The notes: a model not told the origin generated them from the letters alone. 64,000 nt of DNA from Rhodoplanes sp963712435 (GCA_963712435.1 CAVQIB010000003.1:1-64000), one strand, 5' to 3'. Numbered from the stretch's first letter, positions 10,695 to 22,955 are shown. Made by a program: numbers and translations.

Positions 10695-11867
10695 TCATCG
10701 CGTCGTGCGCGCATCGGCGGGGACGTTACGCGCAACGCCGCCTGCGCCCCCTCCCGCGCCCTCTGGCGCATCCGGCCGGGCCGTCGGGCCGTCCCGCTGG
10801 ACGAGTTCGGGCGAGCCGCGCGAAGTGCGAAGCACCATGCAGGCGGCCCCCTTGGCGGTGAGATCGGCGCACAGCTTGTTCGCCGCCGCGCGCGTGTCGG
10901 CGCCGACGCGCACCTGATAGAAGCCGTCCGTTCCGCGACTGCGCAGGACCGTGCGGAGAATCATCGGATCGTGATTTTCCAGCATCGCGCGGTATTGCCG
11001 CTCGATCCGCGCATAGGCTTCGAGCACGCGCGCACGGGAGAAGCCGGCGCTGAGCTGCACACCCCAGGGGCGCAAGGCCCCCTCGCGCACATGCCGCTCG
11101 AGTTCGCCGATGAAGAAGCTCGGCTGCTCCTTGAGCAAAGCGGCGAGCTGGCGGCACGAGGTCGGCTTGGCGATGCCGTCCTTCCCGCCCTCGCGTCCGA
11201 GCGTCGCCCATTCGTCGACCGAGCGGCCGGTGATGGCGCGCACATAATTCCGCGTCTCGGCCGGCATGCCGCCGCGCCCGCCGAGAAAGCCCCGCACCCG
11301 GCCCGGCCCGGCATTGTAGGCGGCGGCGGCGAGGCCAAGATTGCCGAATTCGCTGCGCAGTTCGCTCAGGAACTCCGCCGCCTTGGGCAGCGCCGCCACC
11401 GGATTGAAGGGGTCGAGCAGGCCGCGCTCGTCGGCGGTATAGGGCATGAATTGCGCGATCCCCTGCGCGCGGTAGCCGCGGCGCGTCATCGGCCCGACCG
11501 CGTTCGGCTGAAACCGGCTCTCCTGCCAGATGACCCGGGCGAAGAATTCGAGCGGCAGCCCGTTGGCCGCCGCGGCCGATTCGAGGATCAGGCAGATCGA
11601 ATCCATCGCCCCGGTGACCTTCACCGGGGCATTGCCTGCCGGCGGCTCCGGCTTCGGCGCGGCCGCCTGCGGCTCTGACTTCTGTGTCGCCGCCGCGTCG
11701 TCGAGTTGCGGGCGAGCGGAATCGGTCGGGGGCGCGGAGACGGGCGCCGGCGCATCGACTCCCTGCTTCTCCTCGGCGGACGGCGCGCCCGACGGTTGCG
11801 CGGGACCGCGCTCCGCCAACAGGGCTGCGCTCGCGATCACAAAGAGGACCGTCAAGAAGCCGCGCAT
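10695..11867 (-). CDS. Periplasmic lytic transglycosylase (SLT domain)
   Basis: Cleaves peptidoglycan glycan strands with 1,6-anhydro product formation. The start at 11867 gives a signal peptide MRGFLTVLFVIASAALLAER. A Pro/Ala-rich linker comes next (residues 25-80). The SLT catalytic core follows: EFFARVIWQESRFQPNAVGP with the catalytic Glu of the ES pair, then GIAQFMPYTADERGLLDPFN and AAAYNAGPGRVRGFLGGRG, GLPAETRNYV-like PAETRNYVRAITG. A C-terminal domain of about 130 residues may be SPOR-like (DGFYQVRVGADTRAAANKLC). 390 residues, intact frame. Confidence 0.88.
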   Translation of the reverse strand: MRGFLTVLFVIASAALLAERGPAQPSGAPSAEEKQGVDAPAPVSAPPTDSARPQLDDAAATQKSEPQAAAPKPEPPAGNAPVKVTGAMDSICLILESAAAANGLPLEFFARVIWQESRFQPNAVGPMTRRGYRAQGIAQFMPYTADERGLLDPFNPVAALPKAAEFLSELRSEFGNLGLAAAAYNAGPGRVRGFLGGRGGMPAETRNYVRAITGRSVDEWATLGREGGKDGIAKPTSCRQLAALLKEQPSFFIGELERHVREGALRPWGVQLSAGFSRARVLEAYARIERQYRAMLENHDPMILRTVLRSRGTDGFYQVRVGADTRAAANKLCADLTAKGAACMVLRTSRGSPELVQRDGPTARPDAPEGAGGGAGGVARNVPADARTTR

Positions 11868-12012
11868 GGACCTACTAACCTCGAACTCCGCGCCAAGTTC
11901 CCGCCCGAATCGCACACGGTTGCGACATCACCTGGATATCAGAACAAAAGCAATGGATTGCGAACGATTTCCTGCTCCGTTTACTCAACGCGGGGGTCGC
12001 AATTGATCTCGC

Positions 12013-12354
12013 TCAGCGACCAAACACGAGATTGGCGAGCAGCAGGCAACCGGTTCCCGCGGCAACTCCGACCATCACCGACTGCCGGGCGAGGAAGAAC
12101 GCGAGCATGCCGAAAACCGCGGACGAAATCCGGATCCACAACGGAACGCCGGCAAGCGCGCCCGGAGAGAACACCACGATCTTCGCCACCACGCCCGTGA
12201 GGATCGCGATCGCGACCGCCCGCACCCAGACGATCAGCTCTGAGTCCTCGTCGAGCCCGCGCGACAGCACCACGCCGAGCCAGCGCCACGCTTCGTGCGG
12301 CAGAAAACCGGCAAAGATCAGGACCAGATAGGGAGCAAGCTCGCTCAGCGTCAT
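12013..12354 (-). CDS. azlD: AzlD-type branched-chain amino acid exporter small subunit
   Basis: 113 residues, about four transmembrane helices (LAPYLVLIFAGFLPHEAWRW, AVAIAILTGVVAKIVVF, ISSAVFGMLAFFLA, SVMVGVAAGTGCLLLANLVF). Size and helix pattern match AzlD, the small partner of AzlC in branched-chain amino-acid efflux. Its ATG overlaps the azlC stop by four bases (12351-12354), the usual coupled arrangement. Confidence 0.8.
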   Translation of the reverse strand: MTLSELAPYLVLIFAGFLPHEAWRWLGVVLSRGLDEDSELIVWVRAVAIAILTGVVAKIVVFSPGALAGVPLWIRISSAVFGMLAFFLARQSVMVGVAAGTGCLLLANLVFGR

Positions 12355-13088
12355 CGCGACCGTTTCCAGGCTCGGTGAACGAGATAGGCGGCGGTGCCGC
12401 CGAGGAGCCCGGTCCACAACAGGTCGAGCCCGACCTTGTAGAAGACGAGCAGCGGTCCGAGCACGAGCCCGGCCACGAAGGCCAGCCGGTCGGACAACAG
12501 CCGGCTGTTGCGCGTGACCGAGGTCAGGAACGACATCGGCGTGAGGAACAAGAGGGCGGCGACTAACGCGACGGGCAGGACCGCGGCGAGGTAGTGGCCG
12601 AGAATCGTCGCGAGGATCGACGTCGCGGTGAAACTCGCGCCGATGCCGTTCGCAAAGGCGACGCGCTCGGCGCGCGGCCGCGTCGGCGCAAGGCGCAGCG
12701 CCTCGATCCACATGCTGACCGCGGTGAAATGCGCAGCGAGGATCAGCCCGGATGGCCGCGTGCGCTCGCTTCTGATGACGGGAAGCAGCGAGACCACCAT
12801 CGGCAGGAGCCGCATGCCGCTCAAGCTGACGGCGACCGCCACTTCGAGCGGCGGCGCGCCCGCGCCCAGGCGGAGAGCATGATCACCTGCGCGGGCGCCG
12901 CCCAGATCAGCAGCGTCGCCAGCACGACCCAGGTCGCCGAGAAGCCGAGATCATGCGCGAGCGTGCCGATGCTCAGGAACGTGCCGAAGAGCACGAGCTG
13001 GAAGACCGAGGTGAGCCCCGCTCTGACGCCGAGGAGAAATCCGTCCAACGGCTTCGCGGGCTCGGGCTCGGTCGCTGGCTGCGCCATG
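12351..13088 (-). CDS. azlC: AzlC-type amino acid export permease, one frameshift
   Basis: AzlC family inner-membrane protein. It starts MAQPATEPEPAKPLDGFLLG at 13088 and runs VRAGLTSVFQLVLFGTFLSI, then DLGFSATWVVLATLLIWAAP and QVIMLSAWA. After an indel near 12845 the second frame gives VAVSLSGMRLLPMVVSLLPV, which is the family's most conserved stretch, and continues to a stop at 12351. About 245 codons, the normal size. It is followed by azlD with a four-base overlap. Confidence 0.83.
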
Positions 13089-13168
13089 GCCGCTCTGTCC
13101 CATGGCGCGCCGGGTGGCGCAATTGTCCATGATGGTGATGGCGCAAGGAAGCGCTCTGGCGGCGGTCC

Positions 13169-13203
13169 AAAAGACAAGGCCGGGACGAGCCCGGCCTGTC
13201 TTT
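13169..13203 (-). terminator. Rho-independent terminator after clpA
   Basis: Inverted repeat AAAGACA-(bulged A)-GGCCGGG / CCCGGCCTGTCTTT with an ACGAG loop, 22 bases past the clpA stop on the minus strand. A/T-rich ends on both arms give a U tract in either direction. Confidence 0.75.
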
Positions 13204-13224
13204 CGATCGATAGCGCCGTCTGGC

Positions 13225-15679
<2,455 letters not shown>

Positions 15680-15719
15680 CAGTGTCTCATCCCATTGCTG
15701 AGTAGGTGCGCCCCCAAAG

Positions 15720-16121
15720 TCACTTCTTCTCCATCACGCATTGCAGAGGATGCTGGTGTTTGCGCGCAAAGTCCATCACCTGCGTCACTTTGGTCTCGGC
15801 CACTTCGTAGGTGAAGACGCCGCACTCGCCGATCCCGTGATGATGGACATGCAGCATGATCCTCGTCGCCGCCTCCCGGTCCTTGTTGAAGAAACGCTCC
15901 AGCACATGCACGACGAATTCCATCGGCGTGTAGTCATCGTTAAGTAGCAGCACCCTATAAAGGTTCGGCCGTTTGGTCTGCGGTTTCGTCTTTGTGATGA
16001 CGGCGGTGCCGGGCGCGTTCGGGTCCTTCGGCCGTTTGCGGTCGCCATTCGCGAGCCGCGGGCGCAACGAATCGCTCGTTGGGCGGATGACAGATGGGGC
16101 GTGGCGACTGTCGACATTCAT
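15720..16121 (-). CDS. clpS: ATP-dependent Clp protease adaptor ClpS
   Basis: N-end-rule adaptor that delivers substrates with destabilising N-terminal residues to ClpA. 133 residues: an extended basic N-terminus (about 50 residues), then the core RPNLYRVLLLNDDYTPMEFV, VHVLERFFNKDREAATRIML, HVHHHGIGECGVFTYEVAET and the end HQHPLQCVMEKK. The pocket residues (NDD, the His pair) are present. Its position just upstream of clpA is the standard operon. An internal Met is absent near the core, so the long start is kept. Confidence 0.93.
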   Translation of the reverse strand: MNVDSRHAPSVIRPTSDSLRPRLANGDRKRPKDPNAPGTAVITKTKPQTKRPNLYRVLLLNDDYTPMEFVVHVLERFFNKDREAATRIMLHVHHHGIGECGVFTYEVAETKVTQVMDFARKHQHPLQCVMEKK

Positions 16122-17006
16122 GGCTTCGAGACAAGTGCAGTGCTGGAGCCCGCCCGGGCAAGCAGGCCCGCCCGGTTATCGCAAGGCGAGGCGCCGTTCG
16201 AGCTAAAATAACAGGCGACCATTTGTTTGGCTACTCGACCGGCCGAGCCACGCGGCGGCTCTTCGTCCGGGAAAAGTCTGAGCGTCGCAGCGGGTTCCAC
16301 CGCCGACCGAAACAGTGACCGTGGCTCACAGAACACTGAGTGAAACGGGCGAAAGTTCGGCAGGTCTAGTCCGAGACGAACAACGCGGCGTCGTCCAACG
16401 CTTCTGAATGGAGGCACGTCAGCCTGCTTTCGCCGACCGCCGTGACCACGCGCGGCCGCCGCCGCGCTCTGACGTCTCATCTATGACGCAACAGCGCTCA
16501 AGCAAGAGCGGACAGCGCGGCTGGCAGATCGCGGCGTCGCGCCGAGCTCACTCCGTTGCGTTCGCGCAGGCGGCGCCTGTGCAGCCGCGCGCGACGTGGC
16601 GCCAAGGCGGAATTCGCCGACCCATCGAATGAGCCATCTCACAGCAAAGCAGGATGTCGCCGTCGAGCACGCACGATGGCGAGCAGCGCCCGCGGCGATG
16701 TCGGTTTGCCGACACGCTGCGCCGAACTGCGTCGTGCGCCGGGTTCAGCGGTTCGACCCATTCACGATGCGGAATGAACGGACGCGGCGAGCCGCCGATA
16801 TTCAACCCGCCCAGCAACGCGACCGCAACCGCGGCACGCCTCGATCAAACGAGACGCGGCGCAGGCGCAGCCCCGGCAAGCCGACCACGAAATCCTCCTG
16901 ACGAGGAGGGCTCCTGGGCGGCGGCTGCGGCGACGCGCGGGTTCGCTTGCCGCCGTGCTCTGGCCGTGGCGCAGAGCGGCGGCGCTACGCGCGACCGCCG
17001 GGATCG
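16122..17006. other. 885-base region without a supported gene
   Basis: Several short open frames exist on both strands, but none has a recognisable domain, a good start site or coherent composition. The first part (about 16200-16320) is somewhat more A/T-rich and probably contains the clpS promoter region. I saw no RNA gene, IS or repeat. Confidence 0.5.
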
Positions 17007-17363
17007 TCAGCTGCTCGCCTGTCCATAGGGCATTGCCGGCATCTTGCCGGCGTAAGCCTCGAACGGCTTGTAAACCTCTTTGGCGACGTCGGCGCACAGC
17101 TCGCTGACGCGATTCGACTCGGCGATGAACAACTCGTAGGCCGTCCTGATGTAGTCGGATTGGACCTCCATCGCTTTTTCCAGCGAGCCCGCGCCGAGCA
17201 GCTTTTGCAGCGCTTCGGTGCTCTGCTCGAGCGACTTCTTGGAATAATCCGCCGCTCCCGCCGCAATCGCCTGAACGCCTTTGGAGATGACGCCGAACGA
17301 GTTCATGGCGGCGTCCACATTATCCTTGTTGCGTTTCGTCAGATCGTCGAGGGAATTGAACAT
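17007..17363 (-). CDS. Phasin family protein
   Basis: Phasins coat polyhydroxyalkanoate granules. 118 residues starting MFNSLDDLTKRNKDNVDAAM at 17363. The amphipathic helical core reads SFGVISKGVQAIAAGAADYS, KKSLEQSTEALQKLLGAGSL, EKAMEVQSDYIRTAYELFIA, all features of the phasin_2 domain (E..Q..Y...A...). The upstream in-frame extension to 17426 is not family-like. No PHA synthase gene is visible nearby. Frame intact. Confidence 0.88.
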   Translation of the reverse strand: MFNSLDDLTKRNKDNVDAAMNSFGVISKGVQAIAAGAADYSKKSLEQSTEALQKLLGAGSLEKAMEVQSDYIRTAYELFIAESNRVSELCADVAKEVYKPFEAYAGKMPAMPYGQASS

Positions 17364-17715
17364 TGGGAATCTCTCAGTTGGGGGTCTACAATACGCATAC
17401 GATTCCGTGATCGATTTCGTGATCACGCTGATGCCTCAGATTTTGCCGAAGTTTATATTGCACCGCACAAAAAGACAAGCCGAAACCGCGGCTCCACAAA
17501 ATTCAAGCGGAATTCCTGCGTCTATTCAATGCCCCGTTAACTTACCGGCAACCATGCCCCTCGTACTTTACCGTACTGCTCCGTCTCGGTAGCGCCTGAA
17601 TTCGTTGGTAACGAAATCGTGAGCCGCCGCGAATTTGGCACAGGGGAGCGGACGGCCAAGAGACTTACGGGGGATGTCGGCGTGCGCCAACGCGACCGAT
17701 CGACGAGGGGACACA
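17364..17715. other. Phasin / carboxypeptidase divergent intergenic region
   Basis: A/T-richer stretch between divergent genes, so it should hold both promoters. A TTGCACCGCACAA element near 17458 contains TGC-N3-GCA, which resembles sites reported for the PHA regulator PhaR upstream of phasin genes; this assignment is an inference. A G+C-poor block at about 17370-17480 is the likely promoter area for the phasin gene. Confidence 0.35.
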
Positions 17716-19520
17716 ATGCTCCGGACATTCGGGAAATCACGGCGATTTCGCACAATCATCGTAGGTTTTCTCGCTGGCGTCGCGGCGCTCGCGCTTGCTG
17801 TCGATACGGCTGACGCAAAGGGCAAGAGGCGCTCCGCCAAGAAGGGCGGCGGCTACAACCCGCCCTATTCGGCGATCGTGGTGGACGCCAATTCGGGCGG
17901 CGTGCTGCATGCCGCAGACGCCGACGGCATCCGGCATCCGGCCTCTCTCACCAAAATCATGACGCTTTATCTCCTGTTCGAGCAGATCGAGGCAGGCAAG
18001 ATCAAGCCGGACACCCCGCTCAAGGTGTCCGCGCATGCGGCCGCGCAGTCGCCGACCAAGCTTGGCCTGAAGGCGGGCGACACGATCACGGCCGAAGACG
18101 CGATTCGCGGCCTGGTCACGAAGTCGGCGAATGACGCCGCCGTGGTGATCGCCGAGGCGCTCGCCGACGACGAGGAGGAGTTCGCCAAGCGGATGACGCG
18201 CAAGGCGCGCGCCCTCGGCATGAGCCGCACGGTCTACATGAATGCGAACGGCCTGCCCGACCGCGACCAGGTCACGACGGCGCGCGATCAGGCGCTGCTC
18301 GGGCGCGCGATCCAGGACCGCTTCCCGCGCCAGTTCCGCTATTTCTCCACCAAGTCGTTCACGTTCCGCGGCAACACGATGGGCAATCACAACCGCCTGC
18401 TCGGTTCGGTGCCGGGGGTCGACGGCATCAAGACCGGCTATATCAACGCCTCCGGATTCAACCTCGTCGCGTCGATGAAGCGCAACAACCGCAGTCTCGT
18501 CGCGGTGGTTCTCGGCGGCAGTTCGGGCGGCGCGCGCGACGCCCGCATGCGCAGCCTGCTCGAGAAGCACATCGCCGAGGCCTCGGCCGGCCGCACCGCC
18601 CCGCTGATCGCCGAGTCGAGCGGCGGCAATGTCGAGACCGCTCCGGTGGCCGTCGCCTCCGCCAACGATGCTCGCAGGGAACGCCGGCGAGCGCCGCCGC
18701 CCCCGCGCCGGCCACGCCGATCAATTCCACCCGCAGCCAGCGCGCGGCTGCAGCGCCGGCCCCGAAGGCCGGGTCCGGCGCCGTCGATCCGATCAAGCCG
18801 ATCGCGGTCAGGACGATCAAGGTCAAGCTCACCGGCGTGCAGACCGCGTCGCTGACGCCGCCCCTCGCCCATCTGCCGGTCGTCGCAGTCAAGGACGGGC
18901 CGGCTGCGCCGAAAGCCGCCGAGCAGCCCACGCCAACCGTCGCTGCCAAGGCCGCCCCCGAAGCTCCCGCGAGCCAGGCAGCCGCCGCGGCCGAACCCGC
19001 CGCCTCCGGCAAGCCGGCGGTCGCGCCCGCCACGCCGATCCAGGCGGCCGCTGCGCCGGCGTCCGAGCCGGCTCCGGTCCAGGTCGCCGCGGCCGCGCCC
19101 ACGATTACGGTGCCGACTCAGGCTCCGGTCCAGGTCGCCTTGGCGGCGCCCACCGCGTCCGCACCAGCCCCGGCTCCGATCCAGGTTGCATCGGCGGGTC
19201 CCACGTTTGCCGTCTCTGCGACGGCCCCGACCGAAACCGCAGGCGTGAGCGAGCAGTCGGCTTCCCGCAAAGCGCATAGCGGCTGGGTCATTCAGGTCGG
19301 CGCGTTCGAGGCGGAGCGCGAAGCCAAGGATCGGCTGAGCTCGGCCCAGACCAAGGCGAAGCATCTCCTCGCCCGCGCGGACGCCTTCACCGAGACCGTC
19401 GTGAAGGAAAACCGGACCTTCTACCGCGCGCGCTTTGCCGGCTTTGAGAAGGACGAGGCCGAAGCCGCCTGCAAGTACCTCAAGCGGAACGACTTCGCCT
19501 GCATGACGCTGAAGAACTGA
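17716..19520 (+). CDS. D-alanyl-D-alanine carboxypeptidase (DacA-type) with C-terminal SPOR domain, one frameshift
   Basis: Penicillin-binding protein 5/6-type enzyme that trims the terminal D-Ala of peptidoglycan stems. The ATG at 17716 starts a signal peptide (RTIIVGFLAGVAALALAVDT). Peptidase S11 motifs are all present: SLTK (residues 77-80), SAN (137-139) and KTG (239-241). The frame breaks near 18668 inside an Ala/Pro-rich linker and resumes in another frame (AAAPAPKAGSGAVDPIKPIA). The C-terminus is a SPOR domain, SGWVIQVGAFEAEREAKDRL to AACKYLKRNDFACMTLKN, which binds denuded glycan at the septum. About 601 codons. A TTG start 27 codons earlier is possible but would disrupt the signal peptide. 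Confidence 0.88.
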
Positions 19521-19842
19521 CGGCGTCTGCTCGACTCGGGCGCCGCAACGCGCCCTCCCCTCTCCCCGAGGGAATTGCTCCTGCGCCGCACCGGGCGGAG
19601 GAGCTGGCGGGGAAAAGACGGACCCACACCCCATAAAACCTCGCGGCGCCCGCGCGCCCTCCTGCTTCTCCTCGTGCCAGGGAGCGGCCGGAGGCGCGCG
19701 GACCGCGGCGTCGTGCCGCGCGGCGCAAACCAAGCGTTAAGGCATTCGGCGTAGTTTTCGTCCGTAGGGTTATCGTTGTGTGAATGCGCGCCCGCGCCGG
19801 TCGGAATCAGGTGGTCGCGCCCGTGCCATGAGTGCGTTGGAG
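19521..19842. other. 322-base gap, GC-rich, no gene
   Basis: Between the carboxypeptidase stop and the convergent J-domain gene. It contains a GC-rich partly palindromic stretch (CGCCCTCCCCTCTCCCCGAG at about 19550) like the dispersed repeats elsewhere in the window. No convincing coding region. Confidence 0.4.
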
Positions 19843-20547
19843 TCAGAGATGGCGGCGAAGCAGAACGTCCTTGGCCTGATTGACGCGGGCCGCGAGATAC
19901 GTCGACCCCCCTTGGTCGGGATGCAGTTTCTTCATCAGGACGCGGTGAGCGCGTCCGATCTCCTCCGTACTCGCCCCCGGCTCAAGGCCAAGGATCTTGT
20001 AGGCCTCCTCTTCCGTCATTTTGCCGGATCGAGCCGGGCCGACCTCCCCCGTCGCCGCACCTGCCTGCGCGTCCTCACGCCAGCGGGGACTGCGGCGGTC
20101 AAGATAAGCGGCTAGCAGCGCCTGACTCTCCTCGTCGATCTCGCCGAGCAGAGCGATAAGCGTCGGCAGGTCGAGCGTTTCGAGCGGCACACCGGCGAAC
20201 CGCCCGGCGAGAACGCGCCCGCGCATCGCGCCGCTGTCGTGCTCGAGCTCCATTTCGAGAAAGGCGGAGCGGACCCGCGACACCTGGCCCCCCGTTTTCT
20301 CCGTGCGCTTGCCGAACGACGCCGGCCCGAACGGAAGCCAGCCAAGCAGGCCCAGTCCCGTCAGGCCGAGCGGAACGCCGATCGACACCTGGCCGCGCGC
20401 GACCAGAAACACGGCGCCGCCGAGCGCGGCGACCCCGCCCGCCAATCGCGCCCCGCGAACCACGCCTTTGGGATCGGCGCGGGCGAGCGACTTGAGCGCC
20501 CACAGCAGGATCAGCAATGCGGCGAGCCCGAGAAGGAGCGTCGGCAT
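19843..20547 (-). CDS. Membrane-anchored J-domain protein
   Basis: 234 residues. An N-terminal helix (LLLGLAALLILLWALKSLAR) and two further hydrophobic segments (AGGVAALGGAVFLVA and GVPLGLTGLGLLGWLPFG) anchor it. The middle part is soluble and acidic (GEIDEESQALLAAYLDRRSP). The C-terminus is a J domain: MTEEEAYKILGLEPGASTEE, then HRVLMKKLHPDQGGS with the HPD tripeptide at residues 209-211. A C-terminal J domain behind membrane helices resembles the Tim14/Pam18 or DjlC layout. It probably recruits DnaK/Hsp70 to the membrane. It starts two bases after the VWA gene stop, so the two are co-transcribed. Confidence 0.82.
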   Translation of the reverse strand: MPTLLLGLAALLILLWALKSLARADPKGVVRGARLAGGVAALGGAVFLVARGQVSIGVPLGLTGLGLLGWLPFGPASFGKRTEKTGGQVSRVRSAFLEMELEHDSGAMRGRVLAGRFAGVPLETLDLPTLIALLGEIDEESQALLAAYLDRRSPRWREDAQAGAATGEVGPARSGKMTEEEAYKILGLEPGASTEEIGRAHRVLMKKLHPDQGGSTYLAARVNQAKDVLLRRHL

Positions 20548-20549
20548 GG

Positions 20550-21293
20550 TTATTTCATCTGCTCCAGAAGACGGACCGCCGGACTGTTCTTGTCCGCCGC
20601 GAGCCGACCAAGCGCCTTGAGACCGCCGCTCGCATAGGCCGCGACGGCGCGCAGCAATTCGCCGAGTTCATGAGCCGCGCCCGGATTGAACCGGCAATAG
20701 GCGCCCCGCGACAGGCGCGCGATCTCGCGATAGGCGTTCTCCGCGACCGGATCGGGCCCCTCCTGAAACATGAAGACGGGGACGCCGCGCAGGCCGAGTT
20801 CGCCCGCCTTGGCGCACAGCTCGTCGATCGGCTCCTCCATCGCGTCGCCGACAAACACCATCGCCTGGACCTTGGTCGTCTCGGTCTCGCGGCGCGCATG
20901 CGCGAGCACCTTGGCGAGCTGGGTGTGGCCGCCGCGGCAGTCGATCGTTTCCATCAGGCTGGCGAGCGCGCGCGGGTCGGACACGAAGCGCGAGGCGCGG
21001 CACTCGCCCAAGCCGCGGAAATAGACGAGCTGCACATCGAGCCCGCCGACGGCGGCCGCTTCGTTGAACATGTCCGCCTGCAGCCGGCAGGCGGTGTCCC
21101 AGGTCGGCTGGCGGCTCATGGTGGCGTCGAGCGCAAAGATCAGCCGGCCCCGCCGCCCCGGCGTCTGGGCCTGCGCCACGCCGAGGCCGCGCACCTTCGC
21201 GAGGAAGGCGTCGATCTCCGTCCGGTTCGAGCTGGTGGCGGGCTCCTGCGAGCGCCCGCTCGGGACAGGCGCGCTGTCGGGGGTCTTCGCCAT
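20550..21293 (-). CDS. VWA-domain protein, unknown function
   Basis: A von Willebrand A-type domain fills most of the protein. The MIDAS-like motif is LIFALDATMSR (D56, T58, S60; a variant of DxSxS), with a conserved Thr in GGHTQLAKVLAHA and an Asp in VFVGDAMEEP. I chose the ATG at 21293 because AAGGAG lies 13 bases upstream; an ATG at 21320 would place that site inside the gene. 247 residues, intact. Predicted cytosolic (no signal peptide). It is the first gene of a two-gene operon with the membrane J-domain protein, which suggests they act together, but no substrate is evident. Confidence 0.75.
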   Translation of the reverse strand: MAKTPDSAPVPSGRSQEPATSSNRTEIDAFLAKVRGLGVAQAQTPGRRGRLIFALDATMSRQPTWDTACRLQADMFNEAAAVGGLDVQLVYFRGLGECRASRFVSDPRALASLMETIDCRGGHTQLAKVLAHARRETETTKVQAMVFVGDAMEEPIDELCAKAGELGLRGVPVFMFQEGPDPVAENAYREIARLSRGAYCRFNPGAAHELGELLRAVAAYASGGLKALGRLAADKNSPAVRLLEQMK

Positions 21294-21607
21294 TGCGAAT
21301 TCGCATCTCCTTTTCGTCATATAAGGTGGCCGCGCGGGTCGCGCTTCGCAATGGCGTCGGATTCGGAACGTCGGTCCTGGGCGATCCGCGCCGGCGGGCT
21401 GCGCCCGAAGCGGCGCTCCGCGACCGGGGCGCGCATCAAAGCCGCCGGCCGCGGAGCCGACCGGCGCGGCCAGCCAAACCGGATCGAAGAAATTGGTTTG
21501 ATGCCCGGCGCGGTCAAGCTATCTCTCGGCGATCGGCGCCGGGCGACCACTGCCGCCTCGGCGCGAGCAACGCCGGATCGGCCGCGCGGCGGCGGAGACA
21601 CTTCACG

Positions 21608-22459
21608 ATGCCGCACCAGCCATTTGTCGCACGCACGCTCGATGCCCTCGATCGTGCGACCGCCCGCTTCCGCGCGCAGGTCGGACCGATCGCGCTCATC
21701 CCCACAATGGGCGCGCTGCATGCAGGCCATCTCGCGCTTGTGCGTCTCGCACAGACGAAAGCGCGCCGGGTGGTCGTTTCGATCTTCGTCAATCCGGCGC
21801 AGTTCGCGCCGCATGAAGACTTCGCGAGCTACCCCCGGACGGTCGCGACCGACCTCGCGGCGCTGCGGACGCTCGGCGTCGACCTCGTCTGGGCGCCGCC
21901 GCCGGACGTCATGTATCCACCCGGTTTCGCGACGCGCGTGACGCCGGACGGACCGGCGACGGCCGGACTCGAAGACAAGTTCAGGCCGCACTTTTTCGGC
22001 GGCGTCGCGACCGTGGTCACGAAGCTGTTCACCCAGGTGCGCCCGCACATCGCCGTGTTCGGGGAAAAGGACTATCAGCAGCTCAAGGTCGTGACGCGGA
22101 TGGCCGCCGATCTCGATCTGCGGGTGAAAGTCATCGGCGCTCCGACCACGCGCGAGCCGGATGGGCTCGCCCTCTCGTCGCGCAATGTCTATCTCTCGGC
22201 GGAGGAGCGGGCGCGCGCGCCCTCGCTGCATCGCGTCCTCAAGCAATGCGCGGCGCGGATCGCGGACGGCGAGCCGATCGCAGCGGTGACGGCGGCGGGG
22301 GCGGCCGAACTCGCGCGCGCCGGCTTCGTCGTCGACTATCTCGCCGCGCGCCACGCCGAGACGCTTGCGCCGATCGACTCCCTCGCCGACGGCCCGATCC
22401 GGCTGCTCGTCGCCGCGCGCATCGGCAAGACGCGCCTCATCGACAATATCGGCGTCTGA
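21608..22459 (+). CDS. panC: Pantothenate synthetase
   Basis: Condenses pantoate and beta-alanine using ATP, the last step of vitamin B5 synthesis. 283 residues from the ATG at 21608. The family signatures are clear: IALIPTMGALHAGHLALVRL (HIGH-type nucleotide-binding motif), VVSIFVNPAQFAPHEDFASY, GVATVVTKLFTQVRPHIAVF, GEKDYQQLKVVTRMAADLDL and REPDGLALSSRNVYLSAEER. Length is normal and the frame intact. panB is not adjacent. Confidence 0.96.
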   Translation: MPHQPFVARTLDALDRATARFRAQVGPIALIPTMGALHAGHLALVRLAQTKARRVVVSIFVNPAQFAPHEDFASYPRTVATDLAALRTLGVDLVWAPPPDVMYPPGFATRVTPDGPATAGLEDKFRPHFFGGVATVVTKLFTQVRPHIAVFGEKDYQQLKVVTRMAADLDLRVKVIGAPTTREPDGLALSSRNVYLSAEERARAPSLHRVLKQCAARIADGEPIAAVTAAGAAELARAGFVVDYLAARHAETLAPIDSLADGPIRLLVAARIGKTRLIDNIGV

Positions 22460-22505
22460 AGCGGGCTTGCGGCCGATCCCTCGCCGGCGCGACGCAGGGC
22501 GGGGC

Positions 22506-22937
22506 CTACAGCAGGCCGAGTTCGCGCAGCTCGCGGCGCAGCGCTTCCGGCATGTCGCGCGCGCCCGGCGCGGCGCGATCGAGGTCGCGCGGAGCGTCCT
22601 TGGCGGCAAGATAGCGCCAGCCCTGAAAGGCGCGGAACGGGCGCGGCTCGACCGGGACGACCGCGGGCTCGAGCACGCAAGCGCAGCGGCCGACGCCGTC
22701 GCGATCGACCACGGCGCGCAGCGCGAGCAAGCGCTGCCGGCAGGAGATCTCGCCGCGAATGACCCAGTAGAGCGATCCGCCGGCGAGCAGTTCGGACGCG
22801 CGCTTCGGCGTCATGCGGGTCGTATGCACATGCTCCCGCGCGCCTTTGCGCTTGCCCTTCAGCGTCTCGCGGATCCAGGCTTCGAGATCGCTCACGCTGT
22901 CGCAGCCGACGCAGAGCTTGAGGAGGTGCAGCGTCAT
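22506..22937 (-). CDS. DUF1489 family protein
   Basis: 143 residues beginning MTLHLLKLCVGCDSVSDLEA, which is the standard opening of DUF1489, a family found mainly in alphaproteobacteria. EHVHTTRMTPKRASELLAGG, SLYWVIRGEISCRQRLLALR and PRPFRAFQGWRYLAAKDAPR are also conserved. Function unknown; probably cytosolic. It is 18 bases downstream of the membrane protein ending at 22956, probably in the same operon. Confidence 0.88.
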   Translation of the reverse strand: MTLHLLKLCVGCDSVSDLEAWIRETLKGKRKGAREHVHTTRMTPKRASELLAGGSLYWVIRGEISCRQRLLALRAVVDRDGVGRCACVLEPAVVPVEPRPFRAFQGWRYLAAKDAPRDLDRAAPGARDMPEALRRELRELGLL

Positions 22938-22955
22938 CGCACTCGCGCTTGCCTG

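Noticed and set aside
9378..11678. Long plus-strand open frame of 766 codons
   Set aside because: Shadow of the permease (frame shifted) and antisense of the lytic transglycosylase; Arg/Ala/Pro-rich without motifs.
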